Source: Bacteroidota bacterium
Lineage (GTDB): Bacteria > Bacteroidota > Bacteroidia > UBA4408
DNA: 64,000 nt
Direction of reading: 5' to 3'
NCBI GenBank assembly: GCA_016721765.1
Contig: JADKHO010000001.1
Location: 1,414,001-1,478,000 of the forward strand
The translations under genes and the position numbers were made by a program. Below the pieces are notes generated by a model. That model was not told the origin of the DNA. It made no database searches and saw only the letters and a program-made list of their open reading frames with translations. This document shows, piece by piece, positions 35,364 to 45,312 of this stretch (within the stretch, counting starts at the first letter, position 1; each line of letters opens with the position of its first letter).

Positions 35364-36473
35364 ATGGACATTAAAGAATTATGCTTCAAACTACGCATGG
35401 AAGGTAAAAGTTTTAAGCAAATAGCAACCCAACTTGGCATTGGAAAAACCACAGTTTATAACCATGTTAAGGAGATGATGCTGAAAAAGGGTATGAGTTT
35501 TTCTGACCCCGTTCCGAACGGTTCCGAACTGGGTTTCACAGGGCGTTCGGAACGAAATCCGAACGCGCCAATTGAAGGCCAAAGCATGAGTGAACCCCAG
35601 CAAAAGAAGCAGGAAATAGAACAGGTGATTAAGCCCAAAGCAAGTAAAGTATTTACCGGTGATGAATTGGTAAAAAAGAAATTTCAATGCCTTGAATTTG
35701 AGGGTAAATTCCTTGAGCTTATCGGCAAGCCTGAAAAGTTCTTTTCTGCGGTAATTTGGGGATTACCCAAAGGAGGAAAAAGCAATTTAGCAATTCGTTT
35801 GGCTGATTACTTAGAAGAATATTTTGGCAGAGTCTTATACATTGCTGCGGAAGAAGGCGAGAGTGTGACCCTTCAACAAAAAATTAAAGATATTGGTGGA
35901 AGTAAAATGAAAATACTTGAAACAAGAGATAAGGATGAAATTAAGAGCTTTCTATCGAAGAGCACATTTGATTTTGTATTTATTGATAGTATTAATGTTG
36001 CCGGAATTGAGAGCGAGTTTTTAGAACTATTAAAAAATGAAAACACTAGCAAATCTTTTGTGGCCATAACACAAGCAACAAAATCGGGTAATTTTAAGGG
36101 CGACCAGTCTTTAACGCACAACTGCGATTTCATAATAAAGGTGGTGGATGGCATTGCGTATCAAGAAGGCCGATTTAGCCCAGCTTCCGAGGTCAATATT
36201 TTTGAGAAACCGCTTTATGAGAAGAATAAGAAAAAAATCGAGGAATTCAATTGGGGCTTAGATCGATTTAAAATTAAAAAGGCTCCAAAGAGTAGAATTT
36301 TGAAACCTTTTGCGGAGGCATTTCCGGAAACTGTAGAACAGGATTTTTCAAAAATTAATAGAATTATGAAAAATAAATCTGATAAAGAATTTAATTATAA
36401 AGGCCTTTTAATAGGGACAGGAATATTTGTTGCAGGCACTTTGATTTATCAGGTTTTTAAATCAAATGAATAA
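35364..36473 (+). CDS. HTH - RecA-like ATPase - membrane helix protein of the element
   Basis: The 369-residue protein has an unusual order of parts. The N-terminal helix-turn-helix (1-40) has SFKQIATQLGIGKTTVYNHV. A polar linker follows, then a RecA/DnaB-type P-loop domain (about 105-290) with Walker A GLPKGGKS (133-140) and Walker B FDFVFIDS (202-209). A basic stretch comes next, and a hydrophobic C-terminal helix (about 345-362, LLIGTGIFVAGTLIYQVF) can anchor it in the membrane. Similar RecA-like ATPases occur in plasmid replication (RepA type) and phage helicase loading. The tail anchor is atypical. Role unknown. Confidence 0.75.
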   Translation: MDIKELCFKLRMEGKSFKQIATQLGIGKTTVYNHVKEMMLKKGMSFSDPVPNGSELGFTGRSERNPNAPIEGQSMSEPQQKKQEIEQVIKPKASKVFTGDELVKKKFQCLEFEGKFLELIGKPEKFFSAVIWGLPKGGKSNLAIRLADYLEEYFGRVLYIAAEEGESVTLQQKIKDIGGSKMKILETRDKDEIKSFLSKSTFDFVFIDSINVAGIESEFLELLKNENTSKSFVAITQATKSGNFKGDQSLTHNCDFIIKVVDGIAYQEGRFSPASEVNIFEKPLYEKNKKKIEEFNWGLDRFKIKKAPKSRILKPFAEAFPETVEQDFSKINRIMKNKSDKEFNYKGLLIGTGIFVAGTLIYQVFKSNE

Positions 36474-36941
36474 TTCTCAGTTTCCGGAAATCCAAAGTGG
36501 AACTAACCGGAATTTTTGTTCTTGAAATTAGCAAAAGATGCGCGATTTGCCACCTTTAGGAAGAACTATCTCTACTCTGAACAAATAAAGACCCAGTAGC
36601 CAATATAGAATTAGATATTTCGCATGAATTATTTCATGTGGCTCACCATTACTACTCCAGAATTATAGAGACTTGCTAACTAATGAATTGCTGTATTGGG
36701 AAAAGAGGAAGAATAAATAGGGATGATTGCTTGCTAAAAAAAACTAAAATTAAGTGCGATTTAATATTGTAAATTAAAAATAAATGACTTAATTCGTACT
36801 ACGAACTCTGAAATAATAGCGACAAAATATTTTTTCTTCTTTTTTTGTGTCGTTGTTTAACTTATTAATTCGTTTTTGAAATTTTTCTTATCAATTTAAA
36901 TCTTTTTAAAAATGCCTTGTTCTGCTTTTAGTTTCAATTTT
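36474..36941. other. 468-bp intergenic region with no intact gene
   Basis: The region lies between the element ATPase and the first T9SS gene. It is very AT-rich with many stops in all frames. It holds one degraded coding-like stretch (36522-36679, listed separately) and an AT-rich stem starting CGACA and ending TGTCG near 36820-36853. I see no second attachment site matching the tRNA. Confidence 0.6.
36522..36679 (+). pseudogene. Possible remnant of a protein with an HExxH motif
   Basis: Two short frames can be joined by one frameshift. One reads KLAKDARFATFRKNYLYSEQ. The next reads NKDPVANIELDISHELFHVA and continues HHYYSRIIET before a stop. HELFH fits the zinc-protease HExxH pattern and occurs in secreted toxin-like domains. 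The stretch is too short and broken to assign a family, and it may be chance. Confidence 0.25.
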
Positions 36942-38543
36942 ATGAATAAAAAACATTTATTGATTTTGATTCTACTTTTTTCAGGTGCATTGTATTCTCA
37001 GCCTACACTTAGTTTAGATTGGGCGGACAAAGATCCCATTGCAACTGGTACGTTTATTCAGCACGATAGCCAAAATACTATTATAACGGTGGGAAGGCAG
37101 GGAACTAACATATTTGGTTCTTATGTGAATTTATATATTGAAAAGCACGACACTATCGGGAATTCGCTATGGACTCAAATTTATAGCGATAATGTTGGCT
37201 TCTTATTTCGTCCTAAGGATATGTGGATCGATTCTTATGATAACATATATGTTATGGGCCGATCAGGATCTTTTTCTCAATCAGCGCAAGGTTTCATTAT
37301 TAAATACAACAGTCAGGGAAACTTCCAATGGCTCAGATATTTTGGAGACGCACAAGGGTTAGTGGGAGAGTTTAATGCAATGACAGTTTATAATGACCAA
37401 TTTATATACATAGCCGGAAAAATGGATTCCTTGAGTGGTAATGGTGTAAGAAAGAGTGTTCTAGTTAAATATGACAGTTTTGGAAATTTGCTTTGGTTCA
37501 CCATGGATTCATCGACCGATTACAAGGAGGGGATATGTGCAGAAGTTGATGGTTTGGGGAATATTTATTTAGTAGGTTCAACTACCTGTTGTCCTCCCGG
37601 TTCAGATACCTTTATAGAAAAGTATGATTCATTAGGAAACAAAATTTGGGAGACAGTTATTCAAGATTCTGCTTATCAGTATGGAGTTCCAAATACAACT
37701 ATAATTGATGATTCAGCGAATGTATATATTGGCGCATCTATCGAAGGACTTTCTACCACTACCGGTTTTGATTGCGGAACTTTAAAGATTGACAGTAGTG
37801 GTATTCTTAAATGGATGATACCTTTTTATAGTGACACAAACAGTAACATTCAAGATATTCCTAAAGGTATTTTGATTGATAAAAGTTTCAATACTTATAC
37901 ATACGGAATATCAGTAGGAAATGGCTTCAATAGGGGATTTATAGTTAAATATGATATTAATGGTAATCAGAAGTGGAAGTTACTTGGGAAGGACACAACG
38001 GGTGGATATTGGTATCTAACCTTGAAGGCTAAATATTTAAACGATTCAACGATTATTCTTGGCGCTAGTGGTGGTTATCTTTCAAATGGTGGCAATGCGG
38101 TCACACTTTCCATAGACACTAGCGGCTTTGTTAACTGGCAACTAGGAACACCTTTTTATGGAAATTTTTACGATTTTGAATATTTTAATAATTCATCATA
38201 TTACACAGGTTTTGTTAGAGATCCAAACTCTATTGTTGAAGATTCGCTTTTTACGATTAAGCTCAATTACAATACGGGTTTATCAGTTCGAAAGGTAGCT
38301 TTAAACTCTTTTGTGACCTTGTTCCCGAATCCCGCATCGAATGTTTTGAATGTCATATTAGATAATAAAATTAATCAGAAAGTTAATATTAGAATGTTTA
38401 ATTCATTGGGCCAGAAAGTAATTTCAGCTTCATTCTTAACACCCAATGTGAAATTCGATATATCTACTCTTTCTTCTGGCATTTACTGGATAGAAATCGA
38501 TATCGGAACAGAAATATTCAGCAGAAAAATAATAAAATTATAA
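36942..38543 (+). CDS. Secreted beta-propeller (SBBP-like) protein with T9SS sorting domain
   Basis: The 533-residue protein has a signal peptide (MNKKHLLILILLFSGALYSQ). The body contains repeated blades of the form KYDSFGNLLWFTM, DGLGNIYLVGSTT and KYDSLGNKIWET. These are like the SBBP/PQQ-type beta-propeller repeats of secreted Bacteroidota proteins. The C-terminal ~85 residues are a type A T9SS sorting domain: LFPNPASNVLNVIL, NIRMFNSLGQKVISA, FDISTLSSGIYWIEI, ending SRKIIKL. I use the ATG at 36942 since it starts the signal peptide. The next gene, also T9SS, follows after 21 bp. Confidence 0.85.
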   Translation: MNKKHLLILILLFSGALYSQPTLSLDWADKDPIATGTFIQHDSQNTIITVGRQGTNIFGSYVNLYIEKHDTIGNSLWTQIYSDNVGFLFRPKDMWIDSYDNIYVMGRSGSFSQSAQGFIIKYNSQGNFQWLRYFGDAQGLVGEFNAMTVYNDQFIYIAGKMDSLSGNGVRKSVLVKYDSFGNLLWFTMDSSTDYKEGICAEVDGLGNIYLVGSTTCCPPGSDTFIEKYDSLGNKIWETVIQDSAYQYGVPNTTIIDDSANVYIGASIEGLSTTTGFDCGTLKIDSSGILKWMIPFYSDTNSNIQDIPKGILIDKSFNTYTYGISVGNGFNRGFIVKYDINGNQKWKLLGKDTTGGYWYLTLKAKYLNDSTIILGASGGYLSNGGNAVTLSIDTSGFVNWQLGTPFYGNFYDFEYFNNSSYYTGFVRDPNSIVEDSLFTIKLNYNTGLSVRKVALNSFVTLFPNPASNVLNVILDNKINQKVNIRMFNSLGQKVISASFLTPNVKFDISTLSSGIYWIEIDIGTEIFSRKIIKL

Positions 38544-38564
38544 TCATTACTAAACCATCATAAA

Positions 38565-41500
38565 ATGAAAACAGGAATAGAGATTCTTTTGACTTTTAAG
38601 AGCGTTGAAAAGGTAAAGATCTTTTTTGCGCTCCTGCTAACTTTTATAAACTTTCTTGCTTTTTCTCAGGTACCAGGGGAGCAAAGGGGACTATATGTAA
38701 ACCGTTTTATTGCTCTTGATGGATCAGATGATATTGACCCTGCAAATAGTATTTTGGATGATAATGTAAAAGAGGATGCATTACTACAATATTGCATGGA
38801 AAATCACTTTACCTATATTTCTCTATATGGATTAAGAAATATATTTTACGGTACTTCCGGTCAACAAGATGATAAAATAGAGGCTCTGGAAGAATTTATT
38901 TGCAAAGCAAAAAATGATTATTGCATCCAGCTTGTTGGAAGTTCAGGAGCTTTTGATAAACTTGATATCAATCATATTGGAAACTTACGTGTAAGCAGCC
39001 CATTTATTTTTGATTCATCTGCTTATGAAACCGATTTTTACGATCACTTAAAATATATAGAAGAGGAAATTGCTGATGATGACCCTAGATTTCAAGTAGC
39101 AGAGAATGTTAAGCTTGCATTGAGATTGCTTAACATGAACAACCCTATTTATTTTGGCGGTGGCAGTGTATGCCGAAATAGCAATATACATATCGACATA
39201 TTGACCACAGAATATGAATTTTGGAATCCTAATAGTAATCTTCTTTTTACTGATGGAATTGATCCTCCTGATCATAATGATTATTTGGATTTACTTTTTG
39301 ATATGGATGATATACGCAACAATAGCCCAACAATTAGTTATGTAGAAACTTATTTGGGCACATTAGAAAATCCAAATGATGTGACCCTATTGAATCCCTG
39401 TCAAATAGCCGAGCTAATTGACGACACAGAGTCTCCATCTTCTTCAAATAGAAAGGTAGACAGAATATTGGCTGATTACTACAATAGACTTTCCGATCCA
39501 GTTTATAATATGGCACGGATAACAGACAAATATATTGATCGGTTTTTAAGATTTTCTGAATCAATTGATGCAGGCCCCAATCCTGCTCCAGCAGTAAATC
39601 CCCTGCTTAAACAACCATCTTCATGTGTCGGTCCAACTGGAACAATTCCAAATACAGATTATCACCCAATTTTTGCAGCTAATAGTACAAGACTTGGAGC
39701 AGCCCCTGCTTCTAATTTTTTAGGTGATCACCTGCAGTCTGCAAGTGATGTAAATATCTTCACTGTAGAGCGAGATTTTTATGACGATTATGTAGATGAT
39801 TCTTTTCACAACGTAAAAAATCTAACACTTGGCAATAGGGTTGCACCAGGTGCGTGCCAATGGTATGCTCAAAATTACATGGTTGAACCTTTAAACCACC
39901 CAATTACATTTTTAGCTTTTACTGATGCTTGCCCGGCAAGTGGTTACACAGATTTAAGCTTGGTTTATCAAGGGCCAATTGAAGCTGGTATTGGTTATAA
40001 CTATATTGTTTCGAGCAACTTGGGAGTTTTGCAAACTGTGGCAGGTACAACACCTTCTAGTGGGTCAACTCCATTTTATGCAGGGAATCCACTAGGGGTT
40101 CGAACAGGATTACAACCAGTTCATTATACTCTTGGAGCAGGAACTTATCATGTTTCTTTAACATTAACTTATTCGACAGGTTGCTTTTATGTTTATGAAC
40201 AAGAAATAATTATAAGCGATAATTTTAATATTCAAGCATTGAGTTCAAACCCATTGGTGCCGGCAACCGTTTGTAGTGGCACGCCTATTTTTCTGCAAGC
40301 CAATTGGAATATTACAGGAGCAACATATCAATGGTTTTTAAACGGTGCTGCCATTGCTGATGCAACAAATTATAATTATACCGCTGTACAAAGCGGGGTT
40401 TACCATTGTACTATTTCAAGTACAAGTTGCTCAGGTACAAGCAACGCTATTACTGTTTCTGTATTTGATAATCCTTTCAGAAGTATTGTGGCAACTTGCG
40501 GTCAAAATTCTCCTCCCATTGGGTCTCACTTTGTGAATTTAAGTATTGTCCCTGCAAATACAGGCAATGAAACATATTCCTGGAATACAACCGGAGCAAA
40601 CATTCCCACAATTACCAATGCCACTGAGCAACTTTATACTGTAACAATCTTAACCGCCAATGGTTGTACTCAAACTATTTCAAAAAATGTATCTTCCGCA
40701 ATGCTTGCCAATATATATGGTGGTGCGACCCCAACAATTACGGCTGATCCATCAGGACCTGTCTGTCCGGGTACAATTGTCAATCTGAATCCTGATAATC
40801 AAGGTGCAGCCCCTTCATTCTTTTGGAGCACAGGAGAAACTACCGTTGAAATAAATGTTATTGCAGAAGGTCAGTATTCGATTTTTACCACAGATGCAAA
40901 CGGTTGTAATTTGGAAACTTCTTACACTTTGACATATCTTAACTCGGATGCTTTTAACATTACAAGTTCAGATCCACTTGCTAATTGCAATCCAGGTTCT
41001 ACTGTACATTTGGAAGCACCACAAACTGGTTTTCAAAATTACCAGTGGTTTGCCAACGGTACAGCGGTAAGTGGAGTTACTTCGTATAATTATTCACCAA
41101 GTCCTACAACAACAACGGTTTATTCTGTTACTGCAACAGGAACGAGTACAGCTAGTGGTTGTGATTATTCAGCTACAGCTACAGTTATTGTTGCAACAGA
41201 GTGCTTAACTATAAAGCAAGCCGCAGTGCCGACTGTAACCTATGCAGGTTACCCAGTTAAATTTACAGTTGAGGTTTGTAATAATTCCGCCTTTTCTCAT
41301 ACTGTCGTAATAACTGATGGTATACCTCCATCATCCAGTTTTCATGTGATTAATAATCCATTATCCACTCCACTTACAGTTACTTTACCACCAGGCCCCT
41401 ATTGTGAGACGTTTGTAATAGAAGGTTATTTTACATTAGTAAATAATTTTTGTCCTTCTACACCTCCTGCAAGTCATACGAATTATGTTTCAATGCAAGA

Positions 41501-44500
41501 AGGGGCAAATACCCCAATTGATGCAGGAGAAGAATGCGTGCGTGTTTTAGCTACTTGCCCCTTAATAACCTACGCTAATGGAGATTGCGCTGAAGAGAGC
41601 ATTGTTGATGTTTGCCTTGGTGTGCATAAATCAATAAATGACGTTCAATCCATTGATCTTTCTCTCGTATATCCTGCTTTTTTAGAACCACCAACAACGG
41701 GTGCATTAACAGCAGCTAACTTTTCATGGAGTGCAGGTACTATTGCTTCAGGATCTTATATCTACCCACCAATGGCTAGTCCTTCAGTTGGGGGTGTAAG
41801 TTATATGGAAGTTCCAATTAGAGTTGTGTTTTCTCCTGTGGTGAATACCACTTATCCAACAGGCCCCAATGAATTTTTTTGTTTGAAATTTAAAAATAAT
41901 GGAGCACCCGGAGGAATGAACCAGTTTCAACTTTTTGACAAAGATTATAACACAGTTATTACTACAACTACGCCTCCAGCAGGCGATGTGTTTAATTTTT
42001 ACACACAGGCTTCGTCAGTTTACCTCCATAATTGCACTGATATTCCCAATACATTTGATGCATCGTTTAGGATAACGAGAACAGGTTGTTCAAAACCCGG
42101 TGAAATTACTGTTACCGCTGATGAAGACTCAGCCAATGTTATTCATAGCTGGGATTTTGGCGATGTGAGAAGAACTCCGGAAAGGGGTGCACCAGCAACT
42201 TTTACTTGGGATTATTTTGCCGACTATACGGATAATACTAGCGCCACACAAAGCCGAGCGAACGGCAATTATACTTTTACGATTACGCACACAATAACCA
42301 GAGGAAATACTTCTTATGTAGATACACAAATAGTTGCAATTACAGGTAAATTGGATGGTAGTGTAACTCCAACAGATAATGTTTGTTTGAGTCCAAACTT
42401 TGGAACTGCAACAGTTAGCCCAATTTATGGTACTGCTCCTTATACTTATTCGTGGAGCACAGGTGCAAATACAGCAACTGTTAATGGTCTTACAGCAGGC
42501 AATCATACTGTTACAATAACTGATGACAGCCTTTGTACTAAAGTGATTAACATAACAGTAGCAACACCTGATTCAAGTTCGGGGCCAAGCTGTGTTACTG
42601 TTACACCAGTAAATACAAGCTGTATCACAGCAACTAAACTCACTTGGACAGCGGCAAGCAGTTGTTTGAAAGGATATGACCTTACTATATGGAGCGGGAG
42701 CGGTACACCTAACTATCTTGTTTATCATGAGGATGTTGGTACTGATACTTCCTATTCACTGTCTCCGCTTAATCCATCAACAACTTATTATTATAAAGTA
42801 GTTCCTTTTGATTTAAGGGATTCATTGACACATGGATGCTCCACAGGTTCATTTACATCGGGGGCTTCACAGGCAGTTTCACCAACCCTTAGTACCACAA
42901 TTACACTTGGTGCAGAAAGTGCGACCGCTCCTACCATTCCTTGCGGTATGCTTATTGAAAATTATGACGGACTAGGCTCAAGCAGTTGGTATACAAGTAC
43001 TACAGCACCGCGAACTGGAAGCAATCACATGCGTATTGATAAAAATCCGGATAATACAACAGCCCTTGAAGATTGGTTCTTTTCACCACCCATTAACGTT
43101 ACCGCCGGTCATGTTTACCGTGTGAGTTGGTACGATAGAATTGCAAGTGGCAGTGCAGCCGAAACTTTTAAAGTCTATTTTGGATCAAGCCCTGATGCTT
43201 CAACGCTGATTGGTAGTCATCTCCTCTTTAATGGATCGAGCAGCAGTACAAGCTATCATAAAGATTCTGCCAATGATTATTTGGCAACTGCTACTGGTCA
43301 AATATATTTCGGATTTCAGGCAACCAGTGCTGCCAATCAAGGAAGCCTTTATCTTGATGACATTCAAATAAAAGAAATACAAGTGACAAGGGTTGATACT
43401 ACCTATTGCAATACCACTTTGAGCTCAACTAATTTAATTTATGCATACAGTGTTTCAGGTGTCAGTAATTATAAATATAAGTTTGTCGGTACAGGTGGGC
43501 AGTCGGGTTATAATTTTGAACATGGAACTTCTAACTCAAACACCAGTTTTTACCCAATAACACAGGCTCCCGGGGTTATTTATGGATATATTTACAATGT
43601 TTCTGTTTCGTATAAAAAGAATAATATCTGGAGTCCTTATGGTGCTTCTTGTCCTGTAACACTATCTGCTTTTCCGCAAAACAAATTGGTTGATAATCCC
43701 TCAACACCTGGATTGTGCGATTATATTGTAACAGACCAGCATGAGTTAATTAATGTTTCTCCCATTACAGGAGCTTCCAAGTATCAGTATAAAATTGTGG
43801 AGAACGACACCACTAATTCTTATGTGTATGATACAACTAGCACTACCTTTAATTCTGTTGATGAGTTACGTCTTGATATGGCTGCAATAACTCCTAAGGT
43901 AAGGTATGGATATTATTACAACGTAAAAGTACGCGCGCTTGTTGGAAGTACTAATTCAACATATGGCAGCAGACCGGGTGAATGGGGAACATTTGGCCCA
44001 ACTTGCGTGGTGAATGTTTCAGGTCTTCCAACTACTTCTTTAACATCAACTTATTGCAATACAAATCAGACAACGTTAAACGATATATTTTATGTGACGC
44101 CAATTAGTTCGGCATCGCAATATCGCTATCACATTACGGCAAGCGGATATGACAATACAATAGAAACCTCCAATTCAAACAGCTTTTTCAGATTTACTTC
44201 TATTAATCCAGCAGTTTCTCCCGGAGGTGTAAAATATGGCACAACCTATTCAATTGAAGCTGCTGCTGCTGTTGGAGGTGCGTGGCTGCCTTATGGAAGC
44301 ACTTGCACCCTTACCACACCAACCGCACCCCTAACTAAATTGCAGACTTCACAATGCAATACTTCAATCAGCTCAGGATCAACTTTTTTATATTGGGATG
44401 CAATTTATGGTGCTTCAAATTATCAGTATAAAGTTTCAGGAACTTTCAGTAACGGCTATCGCACACGCGAGATATACAGGAATAGCTCTAACAACTTCTT

Positions 44501-44942
44501 CATACTTTCATGGGCAAATCAAACAGGCAGTACAATTTTGGCTAACCAAACTTACTATGTGCAGGTTAAATATTATGCAGGACAATGGGAAGCTTATGGC
44601 GATTCATGTAGCATCACAACCAATTCCAACTACTCAAGGTATATTGATTCACTTGAAGCTGAAAGCCCAAACCTTTCGATGTTATCTATGAATGTTTACC
44701 CGAATCCTAATCCATACCATAGTGAATTTTCAGTTGAACTTAACGGAATAAAAGAAAAAAATCAAAAGGTAGATTTGTTCATTTTTAATTCAGAAGGAGC
44801 CAGTGTATATCGTGCAGCTATTGTATCGAAAGAAGAAAACAGGATTGTCATCAAACCTCAAGTTGATTTAGCCCCCGGGGTTTATATTGTTTTAAGCGAT
44901 GTAAATGGTGTGCGGCTTCAGAAGAAGTTTGTGGTGGAGTGA
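38565..44942 (+). CDS. Giant T9SS surface protein (2125 residues) with multiple Ig-like and repeat domains
   Basis: A signal peptide near residue 35 (LTFINFLAFSQ) is followed by a ~350-residue N-terminal domain of unrecognised family (RGLYVNRFIALDGSDDI and later HFTYISLYGLRNIF). Ig/PKD-like segments follow, several with GxxYxWFxNGxxI patterns. A choice-of-anchor/MAM-like domain comes next (about 1465-1600, GSNHMRIDKNPDNTTALEDWFFSPP). Four divergent ~95-residue repeats (about 1605-2040) then begin YCNT or CNTS and end PYGxxCxVT. The C-terminal T9SS type A domain has MLSMNVYPNPNPYHSEFSVEL. It is probably an adhesin or structural surface protein. It probably shares a transcript with the preceding T9SS gene. 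Confidence 0.85.
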   Translation: MKTGIEILLTFKSVEKVKIFFALLLTFINFLAFSQVPGEQRGLYVNRFIALDGSDDIDPANSILDDNVKEDALLQYCMENHFTYISLYGLRNIFYGTSGQQDDKIEALEEFICKAKNDYCIQLVGSSGAFDKLDINHIGNLRVSSPFIFDSSAYETDFYDHLKYIEEEIADDDPRFQVAENVKLALRLLNMNNPIYFGGGSVCRNSNIHIDILTTEYEFWNPNSNLLFTDGIDPPDHNDYLDLLFDMDDIRNNSPTISYVETYLGTLENPNDVTLLNPCQIAELIDDTESPSSSNRKVDRILADYYNRLSDPVYNMARITDKYIDRFLRFSESIDAGPNPAPAVNPLLKQPSSCVGPTGTIPNTDYHPIFAANSTRLGAAPASNFLGDHLQSASDVNIFTVERDFYDDYVDDSFHNVKNLTLGNRVAPGACQWYAQNYMVEPLNHPITFLAFTDACPASGYTDLSLVYQGPIEAGIGYNYIVSSNLGVLQTVAGTTPSSGSTPFYAGNPLGVRTGLQPVHYTLGAGTYHVSLTLTYSTGCFYVYEQEIIISDNFNIQALSSNPLVPATVCSGTPIFLQANWNITGATYQWFLNGAAIADATNYNYTAVQSGVYHCTISSTSCSGTSNAITVSVFDNPFRSIVATCGQNSPPIGSHFVNLSIVPANTGNETYSWNTTGANIPTITNATEQLYTVTILTANGCTQTISKNVSSAMLANIYGGATPTITADPSGPVCPGTIVNLNPDNQGAAPSFFWSTGETTVEINVIAEGQYSIFTTDANGCNLETSYTLTYLNSDAFNITSSDPLANCNPGSTVHLEAPQTGFQNYQWFANGTAVSGVTSYNYSPSPTTTTVYSVTATGTSTASGCDYSATATVIVATECLTIKQAAVPTVTYAGYPVKFTVEVCNNSAFSHTVVITDGIPPSSSFHVINNPLSTPLTVTLPPGPYCETFVIEGYFTLVNNFCPSTPPASHTNYVSMQEGANTPIDAGEECVRVLATCPLITYANGDCAEESIVDVCLGVHKSINDVQSIDLSLVYPAFLEPPTTGALTAANFSWSAGTIASGSYIYPPMASPSVGGVSYMEVPIRVVFSPVVNTTYPTGPNEFFCLKFKNNGAPGGMNQFQLFDKDYNTVITTTTPPAGDVFNFYTQASSVYLHNCTDIPNTFDASFRITRTGCSKPGEITVTADEDSANVIHSWDFGDVRRTPERGAPATFTWDYFADYTDNTSATQSRANGNYTFTITHTITRGNTSYVDTQIVAITGKLDGSVTPTDNVCLSPNFGTATVSPIYGTAPYTYSWSTGANTATVNGLTAGNHTVTITDDSLCTKVINITVATPDSSSGPSCVTVTPVNTSCITATKLTWTAASSCLKGYDLTIWSGSGTPNYLVYHEDVGTDTSYSLSPLNPSTTYYYKVVPFDLRDSLTHGCSTGSFTSGASQAVSPTLSTTITLGAESATAPTIPCGMLIENYDGLGSSSWYTSTTAPRTGSNHMRIDKNPDNTTALEDWFFSPPINVTAGHVYRVSWYDRIASGSAAETFKVYFGSSPDASTLIGSHLLFNGSSSSTSYHKDSANDYLATATGQIYFGFQATSAANQGSLYLDDIQIKEIQVTRVDTTYCNTTLSSTNLIYAYSVSGVSNYKYKFVGTGGQSGYNFEHGTSNSNTSFYPITQAPGVIYGYIYNVSVSYKKNNIWSPYGASCPVTLSAFPQNKLVDNPSTPGLCDYIVTDQHELINVSPITGASKYQYKIVENDTTNSYVYDTTSTTFNSVDELRLDMAAITPKVRYGYYYNVKVRALVGSTNSTYGSRPGEWGTFGPTCVVNVSGLPTTSLTSTYCNTNQTTLNDIFYVTPISSASQYRYHITASGYDNTIETSNSNSFFRFTSINPAVSPGGVKYGTTYSIEAAAAVGGAWLPYGSTCTLTTPTAPLTKLQTSQCNTSISSGSTFLYWDAIYGASNYQYKVSGTFSNGYRTREIYRNSSNNFFILSWANQTGSTILANQTYYVQVKYYAGQWEAYGDSCSITTNSNYSRYIDSLEAESPNLSMLSMNVYPNPNPYHSEFSVELNGIKEKNQKVDLFIFNSEGASVYRAAIVSKEENRIVIKPQVDLAPGVYIVLSDVNGVRLQKKFVVE

Positions 44943-45312
44943 TTTTAACCTCTTTTAATAATTTACTCATTCTTGAATAATAGAAGAAGATTTTATACCT
45001 AATAGGATATTAATATCACGTTGGATTGGCATTTGTTCGATTGACTCTACATTCGCCCTCCGAAGTTCTTGTTTAGAGCAAAGGAGGGCTTTTTATAATT
45101 CAAATAACGGGTTCAAGATTATAAATGGATGGTTAAAGATTATACTGAATACTGATTACACATTTCATGCACGATCCATTTATGGGAATCATTTTGATGA
45201 GTGATGAAATTTAATCCTTCGCAAATTAATTTAAGAACGAAACTGAATTAGGAAATGGAATACCTTGAAGCAAAACACATGTTTAACTTAAGAGTTATTC
45301 TAATTTAACAAA
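44943..45312. other. 370-bp intergenic region between convergent T9SS genes
   Basis: It contains the terminator at 45055-45095 preceded by GTTCGATTGACTCTACA (45034-45050), a stretch loosely similar to the 30-bp repeats at 57.5 and 59.4 kb. I see no ORF or RNA gene in the remaining AT-rich DNA. Confidence 0.6.
45055..45095 (+). terminator. Intrinsic terminator after the giant T9SS gene
   Basis: GCCCTCC (45055-45061) and GGAGGGC (45083-45089) form a GC-rich 7-bp stem, with a 21-nt loop and a TTTTT tail. Confidence 0.75.
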
